This document shows positions 1 to 10,689 of a stretch of 50,797 nucleotides of DNA, piece by piece (the first letter of the stretch is position 1; each line of letters starts with the position of its first letter). Origin of the DNA: Fomitopsis serialis (lineage: Eukaryota; Basidiomycota; Agaricomycetes; Polyporales; Fomitopsidaceae). The stretch covers positions 1-50,797 of the forward strand of contig NW_025955244.1 of assembly GCF_022376445.1 (NCBI RefSeq), in the 5' to 3' direction. The notes below the pieces were generated by a model. It was not told the DNA's origin. It saw only the letters and a list, made by a program, of their open reading frames with translations, and searched no databases. A program made the position numbers and the translations under genes.

Positions 1-1285
1 TGAACATTGCGTGCATCAAGTGAGCTGCTGTGCGTGGATAGGGGTGCGTATGCGATACTGACTGGCGCGGACAGGTACTGGGGCAAGCGGGACACGAAGC
101 TCATCCTTCCGACGAACTCGTCCCTCTCGGTTACGCTTGACCAGGACCACCTGCGCTCGACGACGACCTCGAGAGCGGACCCTGCGTTTGAGAAGGATAG
201 GCTGTGGTTGAATGGCGTCGAGGAGGAGATTAAAGAGGTGGGCCGGCTTGCGACGTGCATCCGGGAGATGAAGCGGATGCGGAAAGAGGTTGAGGGGAAG
301 GACTCTGGTCTACCCAAGGTGCGTGTGTGTAGGCTTCCAAATGTACGTTGAGATAGTGAACTGGTATTGCGGTCCAGCTCTCGACGTACGCCGTCCACAT
401 CTCCTCGCGAAACAACTTCCCTACCGCGGCAGGCCTCGCTTCCTCAGCCTCGGGCTTTGCAGCACTCGTCTCCTCGCTCGCTGCTCTCTACCAACTCCCC
501 GCCTCCCCTCTGAACTCTCCCTCATCGCGCGCCAGGGCTCCGGCTCTGCCTGTCGTTCGCTCTTCGGCGGCTTCGTAGCTTGGGAAATGGGCTCAAAGGC
601 CGACGGCTCCGACTCGCTCGCCGTTGAGGTCGCACCACGTGAGCACTGGCCAGACATCCACGCCCTCATCTGCGTCGTCTCAGACGATAAGAAGGGCACG
701 TCGTCCACCTCGGGCATGCAGCGCACGGTGGAGACCTCGGCGCTGCTCCAGCACCGCATCAAGCACGTCGTGCCCGCGCGCATGAAGGCGATCAGCGAGG
801 CGATCCTCGCGCGCGACTTCGACGCGTTCGCGCGGATCACGATGCAGGACTCGAACCAGTTCCACGCCGTCGCGCTCGACACGGACCCGCCGATCTTCTA
901 CATGAACGACGTCTCGCGCGCGATCATCGCGCTCGTCGTCGAGTACAACCGCGTCGCCGTCGCGGCCGGCGGGAAGCTCAAGGCGGCGTACACGTACGAC
1001 GCGGGCCCGAACGCGGTCATCTACGCGCCGAAGGAGAACCTGAAGGAGATCGTCGAGTTGATCGTGAACTACTTCCCCCAGGCGGAGTCGTTCAAGGACC
1101 CCTTCGGGCTGTTCGGTGCCGCTGGTGTGCAGGGCAAGGTCGTCGAGAGCTTCAACGCTGCAGTGGCGAAGCCTTTCGGCGTGGGCGCTGTGAAGAACCT
1201 GATCCACACGAGGGTCGGCGACGGCCCCAGGGTACTTGGGGCGGAGGAGGCGCTGCTGGGTGCGGATGGATTGCCGAAGGCGTAG
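1..1285 (+). CDS. MVD1: Mevalonate diphosphate decarboxylase (5'-truncated by window, one apparent frameshift)
   Basis: This enzyme decarboxylates mevalonate-5-diphosphate to isopentenyl diphosphate with ATP, in the cytosolic mevalonate/sterol pathway. The first bases already encode NIACIK. Exons are 1-19, 75-318 and 378-1285, with introns of 55 and 59 nt. Joining them gives the family hallmarks [57 protein letters not shown], the [20 protein letters not shown] region and YTYDAGPNA. The protein ends GADGLPKA at the TAG at 1283-1285. Only roughly the first 15-20 residues are missing. Near 505-508 the frame of exon 3 shifts: the upstream part reads YQLPASP in one frame and SELSLIARQ follows in another. 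This fits one C missing from a C run. The rest is fully conserved, so a sequencing error or a very recent mutation is likelier than an old pseudogene. Family identity is certain; the integrity of this copy is not. Confidence 0.93.
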
Positions 1286-1551
1286 TGATTTTGTATTTGA
1301 GATTTTACTGTGCGGGGTGCTCACACTTAGATGGATATATCAATGCTGTATTCTTACTTTCCCTACGCGAGCTGAGCTGGTTCGCTTCACCGTCGACTCG
1401 CGATCGGGCGTGCTGAGGCCTGCACTCGCTTCGATGACATCATAGCGTATTGGACGTCAACTTGGGCATGCCAGATTGAATCGGAAAAGATATATTATTC
1501 CATTTTACGGGCGCACATCGTGAAGGGCAGACACGTCGTGACGAGCTCTGG
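1286..1551. other. Short intergenic region between MVD1 and the cupin gene
   Basis: This stretch has no supported coding potential. It must contain the MVD1 3' end and the upstream part of the cupin promoter. Confidence 0.5.
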
Positions 1552-1557
1552 TATATA
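1552..1557 (+). promoter_or_regulatory. TATA box of the cupin gene
   Basis: TATATA lies about 110 bases before the preferred ATG at 1667 and is followed by a pyrimidine-rich leader typical of fungal 5' UTRs. A start about 30 bases downstream would fall near 1583. That favours ATG 1667 over the in-frame ATG at 1583. Confidence 0.5.
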
Positions 1558-1666
1558 CCGTCGACAGCGCGGGCACCCTGCCATGCTCCCCTTGTCTCTT
1601 CCCCTCATTGCCCGCCCTGCTTCTGCCCGTCTCCTTCTCCCTGCCCGCATCCAATTCCGCTGCAAG

Positions 1667-2379
1667 ATGACGCTCCCAAAACCAAACACTCAGCCGCCCA
1701 GGAGTGCCTTGGTCCTCCACAATCTCCCGAAGATCGCCGCCGAGAGTGACAAGTTCAGGAGGGTCCTCTTCACCGGAAAACACAGCCAGGTAGCCTTGAA
1801 AATGTCGTTTCGGCCGCATATATCGAGCTGATTCGCTCGCCAGCTTGTCATCATGACTGTACCTGTTGGCGGAGAAATTGGCGAGGTACGCAGGTTGCCG
1901 ATACCCATGAATCATGGCCTAAATGCATCCCTGTCAATAGGAGACGCATAGTGTAGACCAGCACCTCTACTTCGTCTCTGGCACTGCACAAGTCATCACG
2001 GATGGGAAGAAGGTGCGCGGCGAAGATCCCAGTTTGGACGACCTGCTGATTTGCCTTGGCAGAAAGAAGACATCGCCTCAGGCGACCACGTCGTAATCCC
2101 TGCCGGAACGCTGCACAACGTGAGTCCGACGCGTCGGCGAGACTCAACAAGAACTCACTTGACATCAAATTCCCAGTTCGTCAACATCGGACCAACGCCG
2201 CTCATCGTGACCACTGTATGTCACTTCACCCTACCCAGTGTACTCAGCTCACCACAGCACCCACGTAGGTCTATGCCCCCGCAGAGCACAAGGCAGACAC
2301 GGTTCACGATACTTTGGAACAAGGCGAGAAGCTGGAGGACGAGGGCAAGGACGAACCTCCCAAATGGGCCAAGGAGTGA
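1667..2379 (+). CDS. Small single-domain cupin protein, six exons
   Basis: This is a cupin_2-type beta-barrel protein that probably binds a metal; its substrate is unknown. Splicing five short introns joins MTLPKPNTQ...FTGKHSQ, a piece ending TVPVGGEIGE, then ETHSVDQHLYFVSGTAQV, DIASGDHVVIPAGTLHN, FVNIGPTPLIVTT and VYAPAEHKADTVHDTLEQG, ending PPKWAKE. The two cupin motifs are visible: G-E-E-x-H-x3-Q with Y-F-V-S-G-T-A in the first half, and G-D-H-V-V-I-P-A-G-T-L-H-N in the second. The family is common in bacteria and fungi as an uncharacterised mannose-6-phosphate isomerase-like cupin. An in-frame ATG at 1583 would add a basic, Leu/Arg-rich leader (MLPLSLPLIARPASARLL) that could act as a mitochondrial presequence, so the start is open. 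Several exons are under 60 nt. Confidence 0.85.
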
Positions 2380-2863
2380 TCGCCGTCGCGAGCCACGGGA
2401 AGTCATGATTGTGACAATAGCAACGTGTATGATAGGAGAGGCCTGAGGAACGGAAATGTTACAGCATGCAGAGTATCAATCACAGGAAGGTCGCTCACAA
2501 CGTCTGAAAGACCACAAGAAGTACTGTGACTCCGACTTCGAGAGTGGTAGGCGGCGATAAGACGTGCACCGCCATACTTCGCCGCGGGACGTGAGTACCT
2601 GGATGTGCACGGTTTGCGGGGAGGTTACCTCATGATTATAGTTTCCTGGCAAATGAGAACGGTGCCGTTACGAGCATCGCCATGAAGTTGGGACGTCTTG
2701 GGGCCAAATGTACCTGTGTCGTCCTATGTTGGGCAGTGCATTGGAAATCGTGACCAAATGGTGCTCGGCCATTGGACCACAACCTGTGAGCTCGACGGAC
2801 TCCGCGTCAGCTTCGACACGGGCGAAGTCACCACACCGGCCGCCTTGGAAGCGCGTCGAGGTC
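2380..2863. other. Intergenic region upstream of the metallothionein-like gene
   Basis: No ORF with recognisable coding character is present. The right half should hold the promoter of the cysteine-rich peptide gene. I see no clear metal- or stress-response element that I would defend. Confidence 0.4.
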
Positions 2864-2870
2864 TATAAAA
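2864..2870 (+). promoter_or_regulatory. Strong TATA box (TATAAAA)
   Basis: A consensus TATAAAA is followed by a CT/CA-rich leader (CACAACCACTCACCAACC) up to the ATG at 2956. This architecture is typical of highly expressed or inducible fungal genes. Confidence 0.75.
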
Positions 2871-2955
2871 GGCGGTCGTGAGCACCAGCAATCCCCAGTC
2901 CTCGACTACACAACCACTCACCAACCCAACCTCTCCAACCCAACTCTCGAACAAC

Positions 2956-3106
2956 ATGTCTGTGAGTGTGTTCTGGTCAACGTGGTGATCCAGGCTGTGG
3001 CTGACAGGGGCAACAGGACAAGGCTACCTGCGCTAACGTCCAGGCCAACGGCGGCTCCTGCACCTACCCCGCCTGCGGCTGCGCCGAGCCCCCCAAGAGC
3101 AAGTAG
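2956..3106 (+). CDS. Metallothionein-like cysteine-rich micropeptide
   Basis: This is a tiny two-exon gene. ATG-TCT is followed at once by a GTGAGT donor at 2962. Exon 2 reads DKATCANVQANGG, then SCTYPACGCAEPPKSK, ending at the TAG at 3104-3106. Four cysteines (C-x8-C-x4-C-x-C), no other large hydrophobic content and a Lys-rich tail fit a small metal-binding peptide, but the spacing is not a textbook metallothionein pattern. Two AG acceptors (3007 and 3016) both keep frame, giving 34 or 31 residues. The CTGAC branch-like site at 3001-3005 favours the second. The TATA box and the leader support a real, highly expressed gene. A role in Cu/Zn/Cd buffering is inference from composition. Confidence 0.7.
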
Positions 3107-4217
3107 ACGCTCTTCGACTGTCGTCTCTTGTCGTGCTTCACAGGTGTGTCGTCTCAACGCATACGGAGTGGGAGAGGGGCTGATAGGGTGTGTGCAAGTG
3201 GCCGGTCATTGATGGATAGCCTCTCGGCTGGGTTGGATGGATCTTGTCTAGCTCCCGGGTCGTCGGTCTGTTGATGCTGTAGTCAAACGTCGCTTGCAGA
3301 ACGTATAAAGGGCTTGCATTGTATCCTGATTGCGTGATAAGGCCTCCTCTTCGATGAGAATAGTAAGAGTATACGCACCAGCAGCAAGGTTGCACCCGCA
3401 CCCAGATTGAAATTTTGATGTGCATCGGCCACCTTACTAGTAGCAGCCGACTCACAAACCAGATCAGAGAGAGATAAAGATATGTAGAGTTCAGAAGTAG
3501 AATCATCTTGCGCTGCGAGGTTTTCAGCACGGTACGACGTCAAATGATCACGACGGTCATGGGCAGCACAGTGGAGGGACAAGGATTTGCGCGAAGCCCA
3601 GCAAGCGCCTGTCCCCGCGTGTTGCGCCGTGTTTGGCGCTGTGGGTCCGCGCAACTCGCCGACCACGCGGACCGACGCCCGATCAGCGTTCCGATTGGCC
3701 TTCAGATTGCGGGGCGCCGATCACGGGACATGTGCGCTAATTCTGACTCCGCGGCGCGCCGCGACGACGCAGCGTGCTTGTACTTTCCTTGTGGGTGCAT
3801 GAGGTGTCGAGGTGGATGTGGGCAATGTCGTGATGGAAGCTGCGTTGTCTTTTCGTTTCTGACAATATGTGGGGGATAGTAAATCGTTGATGGCAGCATA
3901 AGACTACATGCATCATTGTACGTCTCAGAGCACGTCGACATAGATCGCCCCGCATCACGATTCACGATGCCTCCCCAACGCTCATCCTCTCATTGAGAGC
4001 CGGCTTCGAGGTGGCTGACCATGGGAATCTCCCCTGCAATAGTCTCCTCGGCAGTACATCGGTTCTCACAAGCAACGAAGGACACGACGTCGTGCTTGTC
4101 TACCAGCGATGGCCTCTGCCGAGAAAACACGAAGATGAGAATCGGAACGGGGGCTCATATAAAACATACCGACATCAGGGCCAGCGTCCCATCGGTCGAC
4201 ACATGCTGAACGCCACA
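3107..4217. other. Convergent intergenic region, no supported gene
   Basis: This lies between the 3' ends of the metallothionein-like gene (+) and the zinc-knuckle gene (-). The ORFs here are short, overlap in several frames and show no family motif. About 3580-3800 is GC-rich but not convincingly coding. Confidence 0.5.
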
Positions 4218-6027
4218 TCATTGTTTCGCTTTTCCCTTCTTCCGGCGGTTCTTCAGCACGCGCGGGCATTGAGACACGAAGTGCAAACCGCCGCAATACG
4301 AGCAATCCCTGATCAGAAAGTCCGGACGGTTCTTCAGCTCAGGGCAGTCATACACCCAGTGGTCCTTGTGGCACAGCGAGCACGGGTGCTTGGGCGGGCG
4401 GGTGGCGCGCTCCGGGCAGTCCCGCGGGCCATGCCCGACGCTGCCGCAGATGTAGCACTTCCGGTTGGCGAGCTGGACGCGGCCCTCCCCGTCGGCCGGT
4501 TTCTTTCCGGTGCAGTCGATGGACCAGTGGTCCGGGCTCCCGCATCTCCAGCATGGAGTCGGCGGCTTCGCCGTCGCCCGTTGGGGGCAGTTGTTGATGT
4601 GGTGGAGGCCGTTGCAGGCCAGACAGGTGGGTGGCTTCTGAGGCTCCGGGCAGTCGCGGACGTGATGACGACCCTTGCATCGGAAGCACCTAGGCTTTTT
4701 CTGTTTCTTGGTCGACGTGGCAGGGGCGGCGCTCGATGCGGGCGGTGACGGTGATGGAGGCGAAGGTTGGACCAGTGACGAGGGGTTCCACCGGGGGTCG
4801 TGCGCGAGCTCCGAGGAACCTACCTTCGTGAAGCCGAGTCGGTCTTGCAGCTCCCACATGTGCTCGATGATAAGCGCCAGACGGACGTCTTGTAGGGTGA
4901 CGCTGGATTGGGACTGCGGCTCGTGAGCCTCGGTCGCAACACCTGGGATAACGGCGTTCGCGGTGTAGGTCTTGAACGTGAGGCTCTGCCCTTCTCGAGT
5001 GACAGTATACTTCGCGTCAGCCTGAACCGCGGGTTGATCTCGCCTTAGTTGAGAATCTAAGTGACGATCCGGTGGGCATCACGCACCGACTCTCTGTGCA
5101 CCACCTCGTTCATAAGCTGCTCCGCTAAGGACTTAGCCTTCGATGGCTCCTTCGCAGCAGTCTAAAACAAACAAGGACATTGCTACTAGTGAGCAAGGAA
5201 GTGACGATCCAGCAGGCAGTACGCACCAGTTCCTTGTGGCAAGCGCGCAGCATGTCAAGCATGAAAGTTTGAGCCGAGGCCTCGGTCTTGAACGTCCCCG
5301 CTTTTGTCAGAACCTTTTCATTGTTGCCCTCCGCGTCAGCAGTGGAGGAGACATACCACCCTCGACCGTACAACGGATCGAGATAGGTCTGGGCTTGCTC
5401 GTCCGTGAGGACGTCTCGCGAATAAGGTGGTATGTCCGGGAACGGCGGAAGGGCTTGAGCGACTGTGACCGACCGCTGATCCCGCTCGCCTTGTTGGGGT
5501 GACGGATCTTCGCCAACGATGCTCGACGCGAAGGCCTCAGCCAACCGGACATCCTTCGCGTTGAGTGCTTGTGTCTGAGCGCCGCGTGCGAAGGGTAAAA
5601 GCCCAGTGGTACCAGAGTGTGCGGCAGCTGAATCAAGCACAACGTAGTCCTGTGGCTGATAAGAACCCCTTGGCAGGATCTCCTGTAGCTTTTCAAATTC
5701 TTCCAACTGGTTTCGCCGCGCTCAGCCTAGGTCCGCAAGAGCGACACCGAGCAAAGCACGCACCGTGTACGTCCACTGCTTCCGCTTCATCTCATCCAGT
5801 CTGCCCACCCTCGGCCCCTCTGACGACGTCGTAGCACCGCTGTCATCCTTCGACTGCTCTTGTGTGTCTTGATTGGTAGCATCCTTGTCGCCCGAGTTCG
5901 TCGAGAACGACGCAACGTACTGGCCCGAGCATGGCCGGAATGGCAAGGCGGGCTTCAGCGACGTTTTCCGGAGGGCATGCTGGGCGATCCGCAGTGCCTT
6001 TCCGTAGGTTCGGCGAGCATGTTGCAT
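4218..6027 (-). CDS. Predicted mitochondrial pterin-dehydratase-like protein with six C-terminal zinc knuckles
   Basis: Four exons on the minus strand (6027-5764, 5706-5227, 5161-5087, 5021-4218) join in phase 0 to about 540 residues. The N terminus (MQHARRTYGKALRIAQHALR...) is basic and free of acidic residues, and is followed by ASFSTNSG, so a mitochondrial presequence is likely. The middle resembles the pterin-4a-carbinolamine dehydratase fold: LTDEQAQTYLDPLYGRGW, then FKTEASAQTFMLDML, and near the end SVTLQDVRLALIIEHMW. The catalytic HHP signature is not intact (VVHRES at that place), so enzymatic activity is doubtful. A second DVRLAEAF motif upstream hints at a tandem, decayed repeat. 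The last 150 residues carry six zinc knuckles: four C-x2-C-x4-H-x4-C and two C-x2-C-x3-H-x4-C, with a basic tail (KNRRKKGKAKQ). Nucleic-acid binding is inferred. The fusion rests on one uninterrupted exon spanning both parts. Its 3' neighbour is convergent. Confidence 0.72.
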
Positions 6028-6960
6028 CTACAGCGTAGCAATGTAGAGAGGCCGAGGTAACGTCAGTGTGGAGACAGAGGAGCTGTGAGTTTCAGTGACC
6101 GTGGGAACAAAATTGGTAGACTCAAAAACTGCTTGCTATTCCCGGCTACCCGGGCCGGAGGGGCCAGTACTTACTCTCACCAAGTCCTCACTTCCGCTCA
6201 TCCACGAGCAGTATCCGGCCTCGACATACACGTATGGGATTCTCCCGGGTGAGCGTGGGGCGAATATGGTACGCAATACGCGCTGTTAGAAGCGAGGATT
6301 GCTTCACGGAGACGGGTTGTGCGATGGTATGTCCCTCGATTCATATGATGCACGGTGCTACTGTGCGACCGAGGGCTATGCCGGGATGCCTGCGTCTTGG
6401 TTCCTCCTTGGTCATTTCTCTCGTACTCTATGATGCGGCGCGATCAGTCGAGGCGCATCGCATAGACCACTAAGCATGGTTACAGTCTTCGCCTGTGTGT
6501 TCAAGCTGAACAGCATCTCACCCGTCCTCTACCGTGGTGGGGGGTACTGGACGTTAGAGTATTGGGCACATTTGCCGAACTGCCCAGACTCTAGCCAGTA
6601 TATTGGTTTTATGCCGTTATCTTTCTCGCAGTGGTTGCGATCCCGGACGAGTCGAGTCGCCGATGCGCGAGGCCTGGCAAGACTCGGTGAAGCAAGTGGG
6701 TCGCATCCTATCCGAGCATAGCGTTCAGCGCCATATTGCTCGAGCTGCTGCAACGGCTAGCATGGGATGCTGATGCATGGTGCTTGTATGGGATCGGAGG
6801 CTTGGGTGCCCGACGCCCCACTTGTACGAGCGATGACGCGCCCGTTAGCGTAACGTACACCAGAGGGCGATTCCGAATACTTCAAAAGGACCGTGTCCGG
6901 AACTGTCTTCGCAGCAGCTTCGCGAACAAACACCACTGCCTCTCGGTCCTCAGCTACCCA
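6028..6960. promoter_or_regulatory. Divergent intergenic region between the zinc-knuckle gene and the NmrA-like gene
   Basis: About 930 bases separate two divergently transcribed genes and should contain both promoters. The small ORFs here have no recognisable features, and I see no convincing TATA box. Confidence 0.4.
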
Positions 6961-8122
6961 ATGTCTCGCGCAACTGGTCCTCTCGACACCGTCGCGCTGT
7001 TCGGCGCGACCGGCATGCTCGGGAGCACGTTCCTTGACGCCTTGCTGGACGATGTCGTCCAAGGGTACAAGCCCAAAGTGCTCGCCTTCATGCGCCCCGG
7101 AAACTCCCTCGGCGACAGACACAAGCATCATGCGCGACTGCAGGTCGTGCAATGCGACTATCCCAAAGGAGGGGACGACCTCGTGGAAAATCTCTGCGGC
7201 GTGGATGCGCTCGTCAGTGTCCTCAACGGAGGTGGATACGCGGCGCACTACATTCTGCTTGATGCAGCCATTAAAGCCGGTTCGTGCTTTACCCTATTCG
7301 ACGTCTCACACCTATGCTTATGGTCGCCGTCCCCCAGGTGTCAAGCGGTTCTATCCCTCGGAATATGGTCATCATAACCTCTACCGTGCACCGGGCGACG
7401 CTGGGTCGCGCCTTCTTCCTGTATGTGACAGACTCCATGGAGCATGTTCACATTTTTGACCACGCTACTTATCTGTGTAGCTCTGGGACGAGAAAGAACG
7501 CTTCATAATGCACTTGAAGCTGCATCCCGATGTCCTAGCCGGCAAATTGGAGTACACGCTCGTCGGTGCCGGCGACGTGTGGGATCAGGTTCGAACGACC
7601 ACCCTCACAATCACACCGTGCTAATTCCGACCATCGGCTTAGCCACCCGAGCCTTTCTGGTGCCCCTGGGACCAGGACGTCGACACGTACGACGTCCCCG
7701 TCGTCGGCGACGGCGACGCCCTCGCGGACTGGTCTTCGAGGAAAGACATCGCATACTACGTCGTCGCGACGCTCGCCAAGCCCGCGCTCTCTGCCAACGC
7801 GGTCCTCAACTTCCCAAGCGAGACCATCTCGCAGAACGCGATGGTCGAGCTCCTGTGCAAGTACGCGGGCGCGAAGGGCCGCAAGGTCACCGTCCGGCAC
7901 TTCTCGGCGGACGACGCGCACCGGTTCGCGGCGGACGCGAGCGCGGCGCCGCAGGAGATCGCGGAGAGCTCGGCGATCCCCGTCGACTTCTACTTCGTGG
8001 TTAAGTGCCTCCAGGGGTCGGGCACGTTCAGGCGGACGCCGTGGGAGTGCCATTGGGATTTGTTCCCGGAGGTGAAGAGGACGACGTTTGAGGAGTACCT
8101 GAAAGAGAAGTTTGGAGAATGA
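6961..8122 (+). CDS. NmrA-like / isoflavone-reductase-like NAD(P)-binding protein
   Basis: This is an atypical short-chain dehydrogenase fold protein of the NmrA/isoflavone-reductase group, which acts as a redox sensor or reductase in the cytosol; the substrate is unknown. Exons 6961-7279, 7338-7420, 7481-7588 and 7643-8122 give 329 residues. The N-terminal Rossmann motif is VALFGATGMLGSTFLDALL (GxxGxxG). VDALVSVLNGGGYAAHYILL and VKRFYPSEYGHHN are the usual second and third landmarks of the family, and FFVVKCLQGSGTFRRTPWE-like sequence lies near the end. ATG 6961 directly precedes the nucleotide-binding strand, as expected. Introns are 54-60 nt with canonical ends. The gene is divergent from the zinc-knuckle gene, and its 3' end borders the amplified array. 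Confidence 0.88.
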
Positions 8123-9079
8123 TGTGACTGCTGCGTTGCTACTACCTGATACACGTGGATGAAAGTGCGTTGTATTTATACCTGTACGCAACTTGTACGT
8201 GCTGCGATCACTGCTCAATGATAGTCCAGGGTCGTGCGTATTGTGTTGTCGGTATGAACTTAACCGCACCGAGAAAGTTGAATGCGTACATCTGATTAGG
8301 ACACGCTTATTGCGGTGCCTGCGATCCGGGAAGCTCCGATCCTCGGTGTCCTGTCCATGTCACTTGACATTGCCCTCAATGGACACACGCTTCTCAGGCT
8401 CCTTGTCCGGCGAGAAGCATCAGTATTCAACGTTTCAACGCCCAGCCAGCCCTCAGCCATGCTCTATTGGGAGCTTAGTGGGCCGGTTGCCTAGTGTGAG
8501 CAACCATCTCTGGGGCCTTAGTGGGGCCAGTATGTCCCGGAATACTGCGCATGATCGTCCAAGGTACTCTCATGCAACCAGAACTACCGTCTTGTACTAG
8601 CGGAATATGTCTTGTAGTGTCCGTACCAATCCGCTGACTACCATTGCATGCTGTACGTTATGCAACCGGCTTTCGCGAGGCCCATTGCTGAGCACTGACC
8701 ATTGAATACAGAGCTCAGCCTCGGCAGGTGCAGAGTTCTCGCGCAGCGAAGAACTTGTCACACGCAGCCTGAAGACTGTACATCATCTAAGTCGAACTTT
8801 GTATCAAGTCGCGGTTGCGATTTCCACTTACCTGCAGCGCAGGCCGCCCAAACATTGGCTACTTCGTAGATGTTGCTACTGATCCCAGTCGTGCGCAATG
8901 GTATGTCAGAGCATATTTTTTGTTAGAATGAAAACAAGAGATGCGCAGCGGTGAGGACGACTCGACGACGATCTCCGATCGAACAATGAACCAAACAATG
9001 CGATATCCTCCAGCAACAGTAGATCGACAGCAAACAACAATGACGACGTAGAGTGTAGTGAACGGTATGAGAGTGCGTA
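8123..9079. repeat. Spacer with a diverged copy of the array's inter-unit repeat
   Basis: No gene is seen. Roughly 8735-8880 resembles 10935-11045: both read CGCAGCGAAG-ctt-GTCACACGCAGCCTGA and then CTTACCTGCAgcgCAGGCcgcCCAAACATTGGC-like blocks. This marks the left edge of the amplified region, before kinase A's 3' end. Confidence 0.5.
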
Positions 9080-10434
9080 TCATGAAGAGGGAACGGGTAT
9101 GGCAGGCCGCCGCTGGGCGACAAGCTTCGCTGTCCGGTAGACGTGCATCGTACCACGCACCGCACGCACGATCACATTCTCGGTCTTTCCCACCAGTCTC
9201 GCTCGTAGCCTCCACCACGAAAGGCGTCGATATATCTCGTCGAACCGCGCCTCTACTTCCGCGATAGTCGGGCGCTTCTCCGGATCGTCCTGCACCATGT
9301 CGGATATAAGCTCTCGCATGAAGTGTAAGCCCCGATATTTCTGTAGGACATTGTGCAATTTAGCGTGACTGAGAAGGATTACTGTAAATGCGAGACAGCA
9401 TACATTCAAAAATGTAGTTCGCATGAGATTGCCAAGATAGTATATGTCGGTGCGAAAGGGATCGGAAGCCACATCGTAGCCTTCACCTTGAAATTCTGGG
9501 ACGCTCTTGTCGCCACCCATAATTGGAAACTCCCTCGGTGGCGCGTCTGCAGGGGTGTATTTGCGCGACAGACCGAAGTCGATGTAGAAGTACTTGACTG
9601 GTCGCTCGGTGCGGCTCCAGTGCTTCGCGGGTCCCGAGAAGTCACGGGTATATACCGACATGCGAGGGTGCCATAACTTCTGCGAATACATTGGTATTGC
9701 GTCCATCATGACGTTTAGGATCGAGATGTCCCTAGGAGACGAGGTGAGCTTCGCGACTGAGTCTTAAAAATGTGTAGTCACCGATGAGCAACATGATGGT
9801 CGTGCATGAAGTGCAGGCCCTAGGAATTGGGTGGTATGAGAATGAACAAAGACGTGAGACTTGTGTGCTCACTACGATGGCCTGCTTGAAGAAAGCAACC
9901 ACTTCTCCCATTGTCAAGAACTGCGGCTCCCTGAATGGCTTCAGGAGAGGCATAACGATGATAGATACCTTCGGATCCATCGGATCTCGTAGGATGTCTA
10001 GGATGCGCACGCAGTGGTTCCGCGGATCCTGTGCCATCTGTTCAGACGACAGAAACTCTCCAATCTCTACCTCGAACGAGTGGACGACATTATTGACTGC
10101 CTTCAGTGTCACCAGCAGGCCGTCGGATTGCCGGGTTGCATCTAGGATGGTATCCACCTACAGGGGATTGAAATGACACCATCATGCCAATGAAATGTTC
10201 GCTGTATGGGCGCACCAGTGTGCTTTGGCCGTCTTCGCAGAGGACGTAGGGCCGCCCGCTACCTAGCCACGAAGGCTTCCAGTTTGGCCTGTAACGTGGG
10301 CGGAGCTCATATCCGCGCTCCTGAAGCCACGGCTGTCGATCGCGCCAGAAGTATTCATGCTCCTCGAGCCCACCACGGATTTTGGGGGCCGGTGTACCAG
10401 CCTGACCGTCGGTCGTGGATGGTTGTGCAGTCAT
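9080..10434 (-). CDS. Protein-kinase-like protein, array copy A
   Basis: Five exons (10434-10216, 10157-9873, 9819-9782, 9731-9404, 9340-9080) encode 376 residues. The N terminus contains WRDRQPWLQERGYELRPRYR, a signature of the five array copies. The kinase core follows: ILDATRQSDGLLVTLK (probable ATP-site Lys about 92), HRD at 180-182 with the downstream Asn (HRDISILNVMMD), DFG at 232-234 (YFYIDFGLSRKY), an activation segment GGDKSVPEFQGEGYD, DIYYLGNL in place of the DxWSxG helix, and DDPEKRPTIAEVEARF for subdomain XI. A classical Gly-rich loop is not evident, so activity is probable but not certain. Exon sizes (285, 38, 328, 261) match copies B-E. The family is, to my knowledge, expanded and uncharacterised in Agaricomycetes. 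This copy has no intact divergent companion: only decayed remnants follow its promoter. Confidence 0.85.
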
Positions 10435-10680
10435 AACAACCCGTTATCAGTCAAAGTAGACTGAGGGGAGTACAGTGGCAGAGTTGCAGCATACTTCGCA
10501 GACAGACAGACTTCAAGTTGGGGGTTCCTGCACGACAGTCTCAGCCAATGCTATTGTTCAAGTGACGGCGGTGTGGGCGTCAGTGCGGCGAGCGCCCATG
10601 CGATCGGGCAGCGACGCGGCATGCCAAGTTCGCGCCACAAATGCACGAGTCTTGTGTATCTTCCAATCCGGCTAGTTGGA
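10435..10680. promoter_or_regulatory. Bidirectional-promoter region of unit A (truncated)
   Basis: This contains the block also found in the other units: ATTGTTCAAG, then GTGTGGGCGT, GCGGCGAGCGCCC and GATCGGGC (about 10551-10610). In unit A the region ends early, because the companion gene that should start about 760 bases from the kinase ATG is missing. Confidence 0.55.
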
Positions 10681-10689
10681 TGATTGATA

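Noticed and set aside
680..1324. Long minus-strand ORF (214 codons) opposite MVD1
   Set aside because: Arg/Val/Asp-rich shadow of the GC-biased MVD1 exon; no motif of its own.
1583..1666. In-frame upstream ATG giving the cupin a mitochondrial-like leader
   Set aside because: The TATA box at 1552-1557 would place transcription start at about this ATG, leaving no leader; ATG 1667 is preferred, though not proven.
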